DNA from: Diphasiastrum complanatum
Taxonomy: Eukaryota; Streptophyta; Lycopodiopsida; Lycopodiales; Lycopodiaceae
Assembly: GCA_029204225.1 (NCBI GenBank)
Contig: CM055102.1
Location: 48,962,289-49,026,288 of the forward strand
DNA length: 64,000 nt
Direction: 5' to 3'
The notes beneath the pieces are model-generated. The model made no database searches, had not been told where the DNA came from, and saw nothing but the letters and a program-made list of their open reading frames with translations. The position numbers were made by a program, and so were the translations under genes. This document shows positions 1-10,774 of this stretch, piece by piece (positions within the stretch are counted from its first letter, which is position 1; every line of letters begins with the position of its first letter).

Positions 1-220
1 AATCTGTCAGATCTCAATTGATGCACTGCCTCTCATCTCAACCGATGCCCCTCAGTGAGATCTCAACTGACACACGCTGTCAAATCTCAACCAACAGACA
101 ATATTAGATCTCAACCGATGTACTTTGTTGCCTCTCAACCGGAGCATAACGTTCACATCTCAATGGGAGACACTGTATCACATCTCAACCCACGAGATTC
201 TATCCATTCTGGACAAACGG
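1..220. repeat. Degenerate ~25-bp minisatellite, block 1
   Basis: Units begin with ATCTCAACCGA or close variants and recur every 24-26 bases, about eight times. The same unit returns at 725-1170. Units are diverged from one another, indicating an old array. Open frames across it are repeat artefacts. Confidence 0.8.
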
Positions 221-724
221 AGTTCCTCACCATCGCAACTGACCACACCCCATTGCACCATTCGCAACCATCGCACTCCATCAAAGGCCCAACCCTTCAT
301 CTGCATTGCCCCGCAACCATCGCCTTCAGTCGCAAACATCCGCACACAACCCACCGTCTACCTACATCCGCCTCATGCAGCAACAGACGCACTTGCACAG
401 CCTTCAACTACTCTCAGACTGCAACCCATCACAACTGCACCGCAACACATGCACCGCATTCCACCGCCATTTGCCCTGGAACGAACATCGCATTCCACCG
501 CAATTCGCCCTGGAATGATCACCTTGCCTTCCACCACATACCATCGACATTAAATCACCTCCCATATTCCATCGTCAAAACCGCAATCCACCGCAACTCA
601 CAGCTTAACCATATCCCACCGCATTCAATTGTAAACAGCTGCATCCCAACCAACCGTAACCTGTAATCCCGTTTTCCTCTCTAACAGACCTTCATGCTCC
701 TTATGTCCCCTCTGCTCAGATATC
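221..724. repeat. CGCAA-rich low-complexity stretch
   Basis: Short runs such as CCGCAATC, CGCAACC and CATCGCA recur with irregular spacing. Composition matches 1440-2245 and 8568-8850, so it looks like diverged internal repeat of the same element. The open frames here (for instance 55-666) are proline/histidine-rich translations of the repeat and I do not call a gene. Confidence 0.6.
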
Positions 725-1170
725 GACCGACGGGTTCTCTACAACTCAACCGACGGAGATCTGTAGTATCTCGACTTCCGGTGATCTGTTAAATCTCAAC
801 CAACGGTCACTGTCAAATATCAACCGACGGACACTCTCAATCTCAATCGACGGTCATTGTCAAATCTCAACCGACGGACAGTATCAGATCTCAACCGATG
901 GTCACTGTCGAATCTCAACTGACGGACAGTATCAAATCTCAATCGACGGCCCTGTTTGAAATCTCGACCGATGATGCTCTGAAATCTCAACCGACGGCCA
1001 TTCTGTCAGATCTCGATAGACGACCCTCAGTTGGATTTCAACCGACAAACTCAATAAAATCTCAATCGACAACCATTCAATCAGATCTCAACCGACAACC
1101 TCAGTGAAATCTCAACCGATGGCCTTGTCTCAGACCTCAACCGATGGCCAGCTTCAAATCTCAACCGGCC
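725..1170. repeat. Degenerate ~25-bp minisatellite, block 2
   Basis: About eighteen units of the form ATCTCAACCGACGG plus 10-12 variable bases, period 24-26. Same family as block 1. Confidence 0.85.
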
Positions 1171-2245
1171 CAGATCCACACTAAACCACAGAACTTTCCA
1201 ACGATGATCAGAACTGACGAGCACAACCTACCTCAAATCCACAGCTTGCATCGACAATCTATCTGACGATCTATCTCTCTATTTGCAACGTTGTAACAAG
1301 AGCAACTACAGGAGTCTGCATCTGCATTGAACCATAACAACGACATTAAGTTGTAGCAAATGCTTTCAATTGTAGCCATCGCCAACAAACAGCACCGCAG
1401 CTTCATATTCACCGCAATCACACCACCTCCACCCTTGAACCGTGGAGAACGCATTCATAGATAGCCCACCTCCATTAACCCTTAAATCGCACTACACCGC
1501 AATCCATCGTCAACCCATCGCACACAACTCACCTAACTACCTCCGCATAGAACCACACCAATAGACCATGTCCATCCGTCATAACCCGCATTCACCCATC
1601 TTCCTCACCTCTGCAACTAACCGCATATCATCGCATTAAACACACCTTCCACTTCCATCGCAATAGTCGCAAACAACTTTCCACCTCCGTCACCCAGTGG
1701 ACCATAGCGCCTGCATTCAACCACACTCATCCACACTGAACTTTACTTAGCTCGCATCTACACCGCATCCACTATTGCACCGTCACAGTCCACACTTGCC
1801 CCATTATGATTACACTCCCACCAAATCCGTCTTTGAGCCGCATACCACAGCAAATTCACCGCAAACAGACACGTTACAACCACATTCATCCACAGTCACA
1901 ACAAAATGCAATCACACAGTCCTACAACTACCCTTAGACTACGTCCATCCGTCATAAACTGCATTCACCCGTCTGCACCATAATCACCGCACCAAATCGC
2001 AACAGATCGCAACGGACCGCAGATCACAACTGACTGCAACAGACCGCATATCACCATTGACCGCAATCACCCAGACCACCTTATAATCCAATTCATCTGC
2101 ACTACAACAAATTGCCTGTCAACTGCCAACACACAACCCTCAGACTAACTCCACCATTGTCCGTAGACAATGCACACAACCGCAAACCTTATCTCAATTT
2201 ACACTTGCATTGCATTACATCGCATTCTTCTGTTCTCCACCGCAA
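1171..2245. repeat. LARD interior, CGCAA-rich, no gene
   Basis: Positions 1290-1560 match the reverse complement of 33250-33544, including a block around ACGCATTC at 1449-1456. The rest has internal near-duplicates: 1561-1600, 1940-2080 and 8680-8830 share 'GTCCATCCGTCATAA' and 'CCAAATCGCAACAGA' type segments. No coding signal was found. Confidence 0.6.
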
Positions 2246-2250
2246 GCTAC

Positions 2251-3112
2251 TGATAAATTTTACAGTTTTTAGGACAATAATGATTGTACTTTACAATCAT
2301 AGAGAGTTATTGGTTGCTTAATCAATGAATCTATCAAGTTCTACACATTAGATCTTGATCTAGATTCACTACACTTGGATTTAAGCAAGAGCAATGGATC
2401 AACACATCATTTTTTAGTGAGAGCGGCTTCACACGTGTGGAGTACTGTCCACTGTACGGCCTGCACCTGAAACAACAAGTACAATGATACTAGATAGCAA
2501 TCATGCATAAAAATCACAAGACAAATGACTAGAAATCTCACAAAAGTGTAGAGTGCAAAAGTCTCATCAATTTTCTTAGCAAAATGATGATCCTTTTATG
2601 GATCAAGTACATCCATGAGTCTGGTACAGTCCAGCAGGCCTTCACACGTGTGAAGAGTGCCACATCACTCATATCTATCCATTTGATCCATCCTTGATCC
2701 TTATCCAATAGTTGACCTTCTAGAATATGACTAAAATCCAAAAAGCTAGTCTCCTAGAATATAGGAATATTCCCTACAAAATAGGATCTAAGGAAAATGG
2801 TCAACTCTTATCTTCTAGTACTCTATACACACATGTGAACATCCACTTGCCATGTGGGAGCATTTACTCATGCACATGCAAGGAAAAGCTAATTTGTAGG
2901 TGACTAGTCAACTTGACTAAAAACTAGTCATTTCATGTTCACACTAACTAGAATGATACAAAATCAATTTGGATATATACAAACATGAAAAGTACATCCT
3001 TTCACACATGGGAACATGCTCCACACGTGTGAAATCATATCATCAACATATTCTAATGTTTGATCAATATTTACATGAACCAATGTCAAGTGAGAAGTGA
3101 CAATTTTCAACA
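2251..3112 (-). repeat. copia-1 3' LTR (862 bp)
   Basis: On the minus strand it starts TGTTGAAAATTG and ends AAATTTATCA, the usual TG...CA. It equals 7701-8562 shifted by 5450. It carries several CACACGTGTG or related palindromes (2430, 2641, 2830, 3001, 3022). The 67-residue frame inside (2538-2741) is repeated in the other LTR and is not a gene. Confidence 0.97.
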
Positions 3113-3125
3113 CTCCTCCTCACTT
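3113..3125 (-). other. copia-1 polypurine tract
   Basis: On the minus strand GAGGAGGAG immediately precedes the LTR start TGTTGAAA. The same GAGGAGGAG-TGT junction occurs in copia-2 and copia-3, linking the three to one lineage. Confidence 0.85.
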
Positions 3126-5693
3126 CTAACTTGGCAAATCTAGTGTACATCTATCTACAATTCCAAGAGCATATCTTAACTTAAAAAATGGATCTTTGGA
3201 CAATGGTTTGGTTAAGATATCAGCTATGCATTCGGATGATGGTACATGATGTAGTTGCACTTCCTTGGATTGTACCTTCTCCCTCACAAAGTGGTGAGCT
3301 ATCTCAATATGCTTTGTTCTAGCATGGAAGATAGGATTTGAAGCAATTTGTTGAGAAGCTTGATTGTCACAAAATATGTAAGGGATCTCCTCGGCCTCTA
3401 GCACATGTAGTTCCATCAAGAGTCTTCTTAGCCATAAGAGCTCTTTGGTTGTTGAAGTCAATGCCTTGTACTCGGCTTCACAAGAAGATAGTGAGATTGT
3501 ATCTTGCTTTTTGGAAAGCCAAGATATCACTCCTCCACAAAGAAATGTTGCAAATGCACTAATGGACTTCCTATCCATCTTGTCACCTGCAAAATCTGAA
3601 TCCGAGTAGGCTCTCAAGTGCAAGTTAGATCCTTCATAAAGTATACCAAAAAATCTAGTACTAGAAACATATCTAAGTACTCTCTTGGCACTTTTCCAAT
3701 GATGAATTAAAGGAGCTTGCATACTTTGACTCAACTTGCTTACACAAAAACTTAAGTCAGGTCTAGTGATGGTTAAATAGATTAGAGAGCCTATAAGCTT
3801 CCTAAAGAGAGTGATGTCCTCAAAGGATGCTTCATCACCTTCATTAGTTGCTTTCACAACATGCTCCATAGGGGTGTCAATCCCCTTACAATCTTTCATA
3901 CCAAATCTTTCAAGAATGGAAGTAGCATACTTAGATTGACTTATGAAAGTACAATTGCTACTTCTAGACACTTCTATCCCAAGTATAAACTTTAGGAAGC
4001 CTAGATCTACCATCTTGAACTCACTAGATAAGTCAACTTTTACTTTGCCTATGCCATCATCATCATTTCCTGTCATAATGATGTCATCAACATAAAGAAC
4101 CAAAATGATGATCTTTCCTTCATTACATTTGAAATATAAAGAAGGTTCATAAGCACTTAGTACAAAGCCAAGGGAATAGAGAAAATCATGCAACCTAGAG
4201 TACCAAGCTCTAGGTGCTTGCTTCAAGCCATATAGGCTCTTCCTTAAGTAGCACACCTTTTGCTCATCACCAATCTTGATGAAGCCCTCGGGTTGCATCA
4301 TGTAGATTTCCTCTTCTAAGAAGCCATTCAAGAAGGCATTTGTCACATCCATTTGGTAGAGATCCCATTTGAACAAAGTAGCAATGCAAATGATTAATCT
4401 AATAGTTACAAGCTTAGCTACAGGTGCAAATGTTTCTTCATAATCCAATCCTTTTATTTGAAGAAATCCCTTAGCAACAAGCCTAGCTTTGTATTTACTA
4501 ATAGATCCATCTTGATTGTACTTAATTCTATAAATCCACTTACATGCAAGTGGTTTCTTTCCTCTTGGAAGATTTACAAGATTCCAAGTATGATTTTCTT
4601 CTAATGCATCATACTCTACTTGCATTGCATCTCTCCAAACTTTAGATTTACATGCTTCTTCAAAAGATGATGGTTCTTCAATCAATGTAGCTAAAAAAGA
4701 GTAAGAGGTAGAAGATGTAGAGCCTTCCTTTTGCTTTCCCTTGTCCACATAGGTAAGCCTTGAGGGCTCGGCCTTGCTCCTTGATGATCTTCTTGGCCCC
4801 TTTTGACTTGGATCCAAATCTCCATCCTCGGGTTTGTCATGATCCTCCTCGGGTTTGTCAAGATCCTCCTCGGATTTGTCAAGATCTTCAATGCACAATG
4901 GGTTAGATCCATTTGACAAGCTCTTAGCAAATTGTGACTCATCAAAAAGTACATCCTTGCTTACCTTTACTTTCTTGGATGTAGGATCATATATCCTATA
5001 TCCCTTGCTATTTTCTCCATAGCCAACAAGGATTCCTTTGAAGGAGGTAGCATCTTCTTTCCTTCTAGTCTCCAAAGGAATGTGTACATAACAAGTACAT
5101 CCAAAGATCTTAAAATATTTTACATTGGGTTTCTTATCAAACAAGGCTTGATAAGGTGAGATCCCATCTATAGCACTACTAGGAAGTCTATTACACAAAT
5201 AATTAGCACATGTTATGGCTTCTCCCCAAAATGAGATGGGAAGTGATGCATCAAGCCTCAAGGACTTTGCACACTCACATAGACTCCTATTTTTCCTCTC
5301 GGCCACCCCATTTTGTTGAGGGGTGTAGGAACAAGTGTATTGTAACTTAATACCATTGATCTCACAAAAGTCTTTCATTTTATTGGAGGTGTACTCTCCT
5401 CCATTATCACATCTTAGTGCTTTGATAGAAGTACTAAGTTGTTTCTCTACTAGAGACTTGAACTTAATGAAAGCTTCATAAACAAGATTTTTCTTTGATA
5501 GTAACTCAATCCATGTGAATCTAGTACAATCATCTATAAAAGTTACATACATCAAGGCACCTCCATTACTTGCATGTGAAAAACTATGTACATCAGAATG
5601 TATGAGATCCAAGGGAGAGAGATCTTGATGAAGATTTCTTGTAAGAAGATTTGTGTGACTTTGCAAGGCCACATGCCTCACACATTTTTCCAC
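3126..5693 (-). CDS. copia-1 integrase (catalytic part)-reverse transcriptase-RNase H
   Basis: This 855-residue frame carries the downstream half of a copia polyprotein. Integrase catalytic residues are visible as Asp34 (HSDV), Asp96 (CDNGGEY) and Glu132 (GVAERKN), giving the expected D-D35-E spacing. The integrase-RT linker holds an acidic repeat (about 270-292) and the RRSSR/EPSRLTY motif (about 301-316). The RT has QMDVTNAFLNG (447-457), YGLKQAPRAWY (488-498) and the YVDD box at 534-537. RNase H follows with YSDSDFAGD (696-704), SCEAEY (737-742) and CDNQAS (775-780). The natural protein would continue from the upstream frame, so the Met at 5693 is only the first in this frame. Length and motif order are normal for the family. 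Confidence 0.95.
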   Translation of the reverse strand: MEKCVRHVALQSHTNLLTRNLHQDLSPLDLIHSDVHSFSHASNGGALMYVTFIDDCTRFTWIELLSKKNLVYEAFIKFKSLVEKQLSTSIKALRCDNGGEYTSNKMKDFCEINGIKLQYTCSYTPQQNGVAERKNRSLCECAKSLRLDASLPISFWGEAITCANYLCNRLPSSAIDGISPYQALFDKKPNVKYFKIFGCTCYVHIPLETRRKEDATSFKGILVGYGENSKGYRIYDPTSKKVKVSKDVLFDESQFAKSLSNGSNPLCIEDLDKSEEDLDKPEEDHDKPEDGDLDPSQKGPRRSSRSKAEPSRLTYVDKGKQKEGSTSSTSYSFLATLIEEPSSFEEACKSKVWRDAMQVEYDALEENHTWNLVNLPRGKKPLACKWIYRIKYNQDGSISKYKARLVAKGFLQIKGLDYEETFAPVAKLVTIRLIICIATLFKWDLYQMDVTNAFLNGFLEEEIYMMQPEGFIKIGDEQKVCYLRKSLYGLKQAPRAWYSRLHDFLYSLGFVLSAYEPSLYFKCNEGKIIILVLYVDDIIMTGNDDDGIGKVKVDLSSEFKMVDLGFLKFILGIEVSRSSNCTFISQSKYATSILERFGMKDCKGIDTPMEHVVKATNEGDEASFEDITLFRKLIGSLIYLTITRPDLSFCVSKLSQSMQAPLIHHWKSAKRVLRYVSSTRFFGILYEGSNLHLRAYSDSDFAGDKMDRKSISAFATFLCGGVISWLSKKQDTISLSSCEAEYKALTSTTKELLWLRRLLMELHVLEAEEIPYIFCDNQASQQIASNPIFHARTKHIEIAHHFVREKVQSKEVQLHHVPSSECIADILTKPLSKDPFFKLRYALGIVDRCTLDLPS

Positions 5694-7134
5694 ACTTCTT
5701 GAAAGCTCTTGGTAGGCCGAGAGCTAGTTCCTTGCTTGCCATTGACTCCATAGATTGAAGATTAGGATGGCCTAATCTCTTATGCCAAAGCTCCACTTGA
5801 GTTAGCTCCTCCCTAGCCAAGTTCACACTTTCACTTGCAACATTAGCATCCAACTTGAAAAGTCTACCTTGCTTAATGCCACTAGCTATGCACTTATCAT
5901 TTTTCAAGATGGAACAAACTCCATTCTTGAAATGTACATCTAGTCCATTGTCCATTAATTGTCCTACACTAAGCAAGTTTCTTGAAATGGTAGGAACATA
6001 CAAAACATTATCTAGATCTATCCTTTTAGATGTGCCTAAACAAAGAGGTATAGATCCTATGCCATCTATCTTGCATGCTTGATCACTAGCAGTGTATATT
6101 GACTTCTTAGAGTCATTACAAGATAGAAGAGTAGAAAAATAATGCTTGTTAAAGGACATGTGGGAACTAGCCCCACTATCTATCCACCATGTGTCTTGAC
6201 TTGAAGTTGGTGTAGATGCAACCATTAAGGATGTGTTGAATCCATCCTCATATTCTTCCTCTTGAGCAATGTTCCCTTGATCTCCTTTGGCTTGTTGATT
6301 CTTCTTCAAGTAGCATTCTGAGGCAAAGTGTCCTTTCTTTCCACAAAAGAAACACTTTAGTTTTGCCTTGTTCTTCACTTTGCCTTTGGAGGTAGATCCT
6401 CCATTCTTCATCTCGGCCTCCTTGCCTTGATTTTTCTTGAATGGATTTTGCTTTTTCTTGCCTTTAGATGTAAAGTTAGCTTTCTCCTCTCCTCCATTAA
6501 GTGACATGCTATCCATTCTTGTCTTGAGGTGTAGAAGCCTACTCTCCTCGGCCACAAGAACATTGTGCAACTTTTCAATGGATGGAAGAGAGTCTTGAAT
6601 GGCAAATGATTGGACTAAGTTGGTAAACTCATCACTTAGACCATTCAAAATGATTTGTACTAGTTCTTGATCTTGGATCTTCTCTCCTATTGCACTTAAC
6701 TCCTTGTTAAGAGATTTGATCCTAAGAACATACTCTTGTCCACTCTCTCCACTTCCTTTCATGCTTTGGAAAACTTGATTTCTTAGCATGAGGATTCTTG
6801 AAGTATTGTTGGATTCATAAATGCTCTTTAATGAATCCCAAGCCTCTTTGGATGAGGTACAAGAAGACACCTCTTTCAAGAGGTCATTGCATACATTTAA
6901 CTTTATGCAATGTAGAGCTAATCTTGCTCTCTTCTTGTATTTGGCTTGTTCTTGGGGAGTTTGAGGCTCTTCCTCTACTCCTTGAACTATGTCATATAGA
7001 TCATGGATCACTAGGAGTGATTCCATTCTCACTTTCCAAATGGAATAATTTGTGGAAGTGAGTCTCTCACTTGGTTCCATCAAATATCCACCCATGGATG
7101 ACATTTTAGAATGAATGCTCTTTTTAAAAATCAC
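5593..7134 (-). CDS. copia-1 gag-protease-integrase (N-terminal part)
   Basis: This 513-residue frame starts at 7134; a second Met at 7104 is a better match to copia gag starts. Gag occupies about residues 10-255 and ends in one CCHC zinc knuckle, CFFCGKKGHFASEC (261-274). The aspartic protease motif WWIDSGASSH is at 316-325. The integrase zinc module is WHKRLGHPN (450-458) plus Cys481, Cys485 and Cys488. The frame then runs into a stop at 5593 because it is out of phase with the catalytic integrase. The phase change maps to a GA dinucleotide run at 5613-5623, and a difference of one GA unit would explain it. Plant copia elements normally have one continuous frame, so I read this as a mutation, not programmed shifting. 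Confidence 0.94.
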   Translation of the reverse strand: MIFKKSIHSKMSSMGGYLMEPSERLTSTNYSIWKVRMESLLVIHDLYDIVQGVEEEPQTPQEQAKYKKRARLALHCIKLNVCNDLLKEVSSCTSSKEAWDSLKSIYESNNTSRILMLRNQVFQSMKGSGESGQEYVLRIKSLNKELSAIGEKIQDQELVQIILNGLSDEFTNLVQSFAIQDSLPSIEKLHNVLVAEESRLLHLKTRMDSMSLNGGEEKANFTSKGKKKQNPFKKNQGKEAEMKNGGSTSKGKVKNKAKLKCFFCGKKGHFASECYLKKNQQAKGDQGNIAQEEEYEDGFNTSLMVASTPTSSQDTWWIDSGASSHMSFNKHYFSTLLSCNDSKKSIYTASDQACKIDGIGSIPLCLGTSKRIDLDNVLYVPTISRNLLSVGQLMDNGLDVHFKNGVCSILKNDKCIASGIKQGRLFKLDANVASESVNLAREELTQVELWHKRLGHPNLQSMESMASKELALGLPRAFKKCGKMCEACGLAKSHKSSYKKSSSRSLSLGSHTF

Positions 7135-7688
7135 AAAGATTTTTGAATTTTAAAAGATCTATGAAGTGGCCTAAAGCTTACTAGAATGCCTATAGGCTTG
7201 TCTCTATCAAACTAACACACAAGCTTGAATGATACTCAAAGATCTTACCAAAAATTTCTAGCTTTCACTCTCACAAAAAAAATTGCTTTACACTTTTCTT
7301 AGAGATTTCACTTCAACTAAGGATCTGAACAAATCAGCCTCTTAGATCTGATCTTAGACTCTAAAAAGAAATGCTTCAATGATCCAAAACACTATTTGGT
7401 CATAGGCATTAGTTAGAATGAATCTAGATCAATACTATGCTTCAAAAAGCACCAAAAATGAACTAGTATTGTGATTTTGGGACCAAAAAACACAAAGTAA
7501 CTTGAATTGAAAGTTGCTGTACGGTTTCACACGTGTGAAAAGTACATACACAGCCTCCAAGTCGTTTTGATCCAAATGATTACAAGCTATCACTCTAGAA
7601 GAACTCGCCCTCACTAGTATTGGCCAAAAAACAAATTTTGCCAATGATCTTTACAAGATTTATGATTCAATGATCACTCTCTTACTTA
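7135..7688 (-). other. copia-1 5' leader
   Basis: Untranslated leader between primer site and gag. It contains the perfect 16-bp palindrome TTTCACACGTGTGAAA at 7525-7540. No open frame of note. Confidence 0.8.
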
Positions 7689-7700
7689 GCTCTGATACCA
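7689..7700 (-). other. copia-1 primer-binding site (tRNA-iMet)
   Basis: On the minus strand TGGTATCAGAGC directly follows the LTR end ATCA. It is complementary to the 3' end of plant initiator tRNA-Met, the standard copia primer. Confidence 0.95.
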
Positions 7701-8562
7701 TGATAAATTTTACAGTTTTTAGGACAATAATGATTGTACTTTACAATCATAGAGAGTTATTGGTTGCTTAATCAATGAATCTATCAAGTTCTACACATTA
7801 GATCTTGATCTAGATTCACTACACTTGGATTTAAGCAAGAGCAATGGATCAACACATCATTTTTTAGTGAGAGCGGCTTCACACGTGTGGAGTACTGTCC
7901 ACTGTACGGCCTGCACCTGAAACAACAAGTACAATGATACTAGATAGCAATCATGCATAAAAATCACAAGACAAATGACTAGAAATCTCACAAAAGTGTA
8001 GAGTGCAAAAGTCTCATCAATTTTCTTAGCAAAATGATGATCCTTTTATGGATCAAGTACATCCATGAGTCTGGTACAGTCCAGCAGGCCTTCACACGTG
8101 TGAAGAGTGCCACATCACTCATATCTATCCATTTGATCCATCCTTGATCCTTATCCAATAGTTGACCTTCTAGAATATGACTAAAATCCAAAAAGCTAGT
8201 CTCCTAGAATATAGGAATATTCCCTACAAAATAGGATCTAAGGAAAATGGTCAACTCTTATCTTCTAGTACTCTATACACACATGTGAACATCCACTTGC
8301 CATGTGGGAGCATTTACTCATGCACATGCAAGGAAAAGCTAATTTGTAGGTGACTAGTCAACTTGACTAAAAACTAGTCATTTCATGTTCACACTAACTA
8401 GAATGATACAAAATCAATTTGGATATATACAAACATGAAAAGTACATCCTTTCACACATGGGAACATGCTCCACACGTGTGAAATCATATCATCAACATA
8501 TTCTAATGTTTGATCAATATTTACATGAACCAATGTCAAGTGAGAAGTGACAATTTTCAACA
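7701..8562 (-). repeat. copia-1 5' LTR (862 bp)
   Basis: Same sequence as 2251-3112. As the 5' LTR it should carry the promoter, but I did not fix a transcription start. Confidence 0.97.
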
Positions 8563-8567
8563 GCTAC

Positions 8568-9379
8568 CACTTGCAATCTCCATTGAAAGGTTACCTCGTC
8601 GTCCCCCGCAAATGACCACCATCGCCCCACATTACGACAACACTTTCCCAACATCAACCCAAAACCAGACAGTCACCAATAGACCACGTCCATCCGTCAT
8701 AACCCGCATTCACCCGTCTCCACTACAATCCCCGCACCAAATCGCAACAGACCGCAATGGATCGCAGATCGCAACTGACCACAACACACCGCATATCACC
8801 ACTGACCGCAATCACCCGCAAATAACCGCAACCTACCGTAATTGTAAACCGCCTCTCGGTTCTGAATCTCTTGTTCACAGAGGTCCTTAGGACATAGTAC
8901 CTCAACCATACATGCATCTCACGCTATATCTTACAACATCTGCTATCAATGATGGTAGATTTTAGTGTCACCAACCTTGTCTTGTTTTGACAAGGGCGTT
9001 TAGAGTAAATCACAGTACTCTACAACACGGGAATACTGCAACTGTCAAGGTACATTCTTAATATTGATGAATGCAAGTTTTGTTCACTCTCTATACCATT
9101 TGATTATTTCCTTGTTTCTCTTCACCTATTTTGTGTGATTTATTTTTGCATGAGAAATAGCTAAAACACAAGAGTCCTCTGTAGAGCATCTCAAGAACAC
9201 ATTTTTATTCATCTATCCATCTTCAGATTACCTTGTACAGCAGTTTAGAATTTTTGAGTAATATGAGAAGAACATCTCACGTTCGAGTTCATTCCTGAAT
9301 CTCATTGTCGTATTCATTTTTGAGTCAACCACAGCAAGATTGAAACAGATTTAGTTAAAATTTGTTCAATCTTTAATTC
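8568..9379. repeat. LARD interior continued; no gene
   Basis: 8568-8850 continues the CGCAA repeat interrupted by copia-1. From about 8880 the composition changes to ordinary AT-rich DNA. No coding frame of substance. The region has no close match in LARD copy 2 until about 9240. Confidence 0.5.
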
Positions 9380-10470
9380 AGTCGCATGTTCAATGTGTTT
9401 CAACTACGTGTTCCACATGCCGATCCAATCCTGAACATGAACAGTTACCAACAACAACACCCCCACCAACAGCTTTTTTTTTTGGGGGGGGGAGTGGATC
9501 TGCTTAGATCCACTGGAGCAGTTACGCTACCAGCAACAACATCAACAAGATTGACAGCCAAGGTCACAAGTCAAATATGATAAAGACAAGGCTAAGAAGA
9601 TAGATGGGTAATCCAAAGAGGCTCAATCAGAAGAAGTGCCCCAGTCATGACGAAGATCCTTCAGAAAGGGAAACACAAACATTGGAAAATTAGTCTCTTT
9701 CTTCAACATGCCTCTTGCCAAACTTCTGCGCCATTCTCATGCCTATCGTCCACACCATCTACCAATGTCGCCACCTCCGCCCTGCCTTCCATCTATTTGT
9801 TTATCATCATTTCACTGTTCTTTTGAGAAATCCCCAGTTTTTTGATAGTCTTACCGAAGCAGCTGATAGATCATTGCAAGTGTCTTGCGGAGACCAACTA
9901 CCACCTACAATGGTTGATCAGCCAAAGAAGATCTAAGAAGCAGGCGAAGCAACTAGAAGACATAAGAAGTCAAGCAAAGAAACTGAGGAGGAAAGGACAA
10001 AACTCAAGCAACAGATGAGTCAGATCGATCTTTATCAAAAGAAACTCTCTGGAGCAATGATAGTTGAATCCCCTCGTATGAAGCCCAAAGAGATCCAAAG
10101 TAATGGATCGAAAGAAAGAGCTGCAGAAAAAGAAAGATGAAGACAACGTGAACCTGCAAATAAAGTGAGCTCCTCACCTAGCAAGTGGTGGTTAAAGCTC
10201 AACATTGCAAGGGTCCAAGGCTACAACTATAGAAGCCTTCATCATGTTTCCTTACCATACCAAACCGTCCACCCAAATTTGTTCCTACCACCAATTTTTG
10301 ATGAGTCCAGTCCCTTGAGACTGATAATCAAAGTTTGTGTAACCTGCAGATCAAAGTTTTTCCTTGAGACTGGAACTTCAACTAAGAGAAGAACAATGGA
10401 ACACCCAGAAGCAAATGGAGAATACATACCTCCCAGAAGTTGGAATCTGCCAAGAATTCCAAGATGAAAC
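9380..10470 (+). pseudogene. Degenerate gag-like reading frames of LARD copy 1
   Basis: Short open pieces in changing frames match inverted pieces of copy 2. 9386-9580 encodes a peptide beginning MFNVFQLRVPHADPILN, against MFNEFQLRVPHADPILS in 32635-32850. Around 9950-10140 the translation is rich in Lys/Glu/Gln (for example EEERTKLKQQ), suggesting a lost coiled-coil or gag-like protein. Stops and frameshifts occur in both copies. A poly-G/poly-T tract at 9474-9492 differs in length between copies and breaks the frame. I do not recognise a catalytic domain. Shared peptides between the two copies argue that the ancestor was coding, but both are dead now. Confidence 0.45.
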
Positions 10471-10759
10471 CGTCAATGGCAGATACAAGTGATAAAAAGA
10501 GACATGTGGTAAGCACTCAAGCATACAAGTTGTGAAGCTGCTGGGAGCTCTCCAATTTTGAGAATGTCAACCACCTATAGCAATAAGACATTCTGATTAA
10601 ATTGTGACAAGCAATTTTTTGATAAAGACTGGCAACAATAAACACTTGGTTTTATGCAAGCGAATGAGGATCTATGCTTTTCCAAGTGACGATCGAAGAT
10701 GCCAATGCGAAAGCAGAACGACATCGTCCAATATGAATTGCAGTGGGTCCTGCAACACA

Positions 10760-10774
10760 TTAGGGGTTGGATGA
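10760..10774 (+). other. LARD copy 1 polypurine-like tract
   Basis: TTAGGGGTTGGATGA immediately precedes the LTR start TGTTGGCTGATTC. Copy 2 has the equivalent, more purine-rich tract on the minus strand at 31421-31438. Confidence 0.6.

Larger units (their letters stand above)
2246..8567 (-). mobile_element. copia-1: recent, nearly complete Ty1/copia retrotransposon with TSD
   Basis: The element proper is 2251-8562 (6312 bp), flanked by the 5-bp duplication GCTAC (2246-2250 and 8563-8567). It lies inside the LARD element and is transcribed on the minus strand. Order on that strand: LTR, tRNA-iMet primer site, ~560-nt leader, gag-protease-integrase frame, integrase-RT-RNase H frame, polypurine tract, LTR. 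I compared the two LTRs line by line and found no difference, so insertion is very recent. One frameshift separates the two coding frames, so this copy is probably not autonomous as read. Confidence 0.97.

Noticed and set aside
55-666. 203-residue plus-strand frame
   Set aside because: Falls in CGCAA-rich degenerate repeat with His/Pro/Ser bias; no family and no start context.
2538-2741. 67-residue frame, repeated identically at 7988-8191
   Set aside because: Lies within both LTRs of copia-1; duplicated because the LTR is duplicated.
2430-3035. CRISPR-like array of the CACACGTGTG repeats
   Set aside because: Spacing is irregular, flanks are LTR, and the genome is eukaryotic.
7689-7700. tRNA gene suspicion at TGGTATCAGAGC sites (also 13534, 20874, 58933)
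   Set aside because: Only the 12-13 base primer-complementary end is present next to LTR ends; no cloverleaf.
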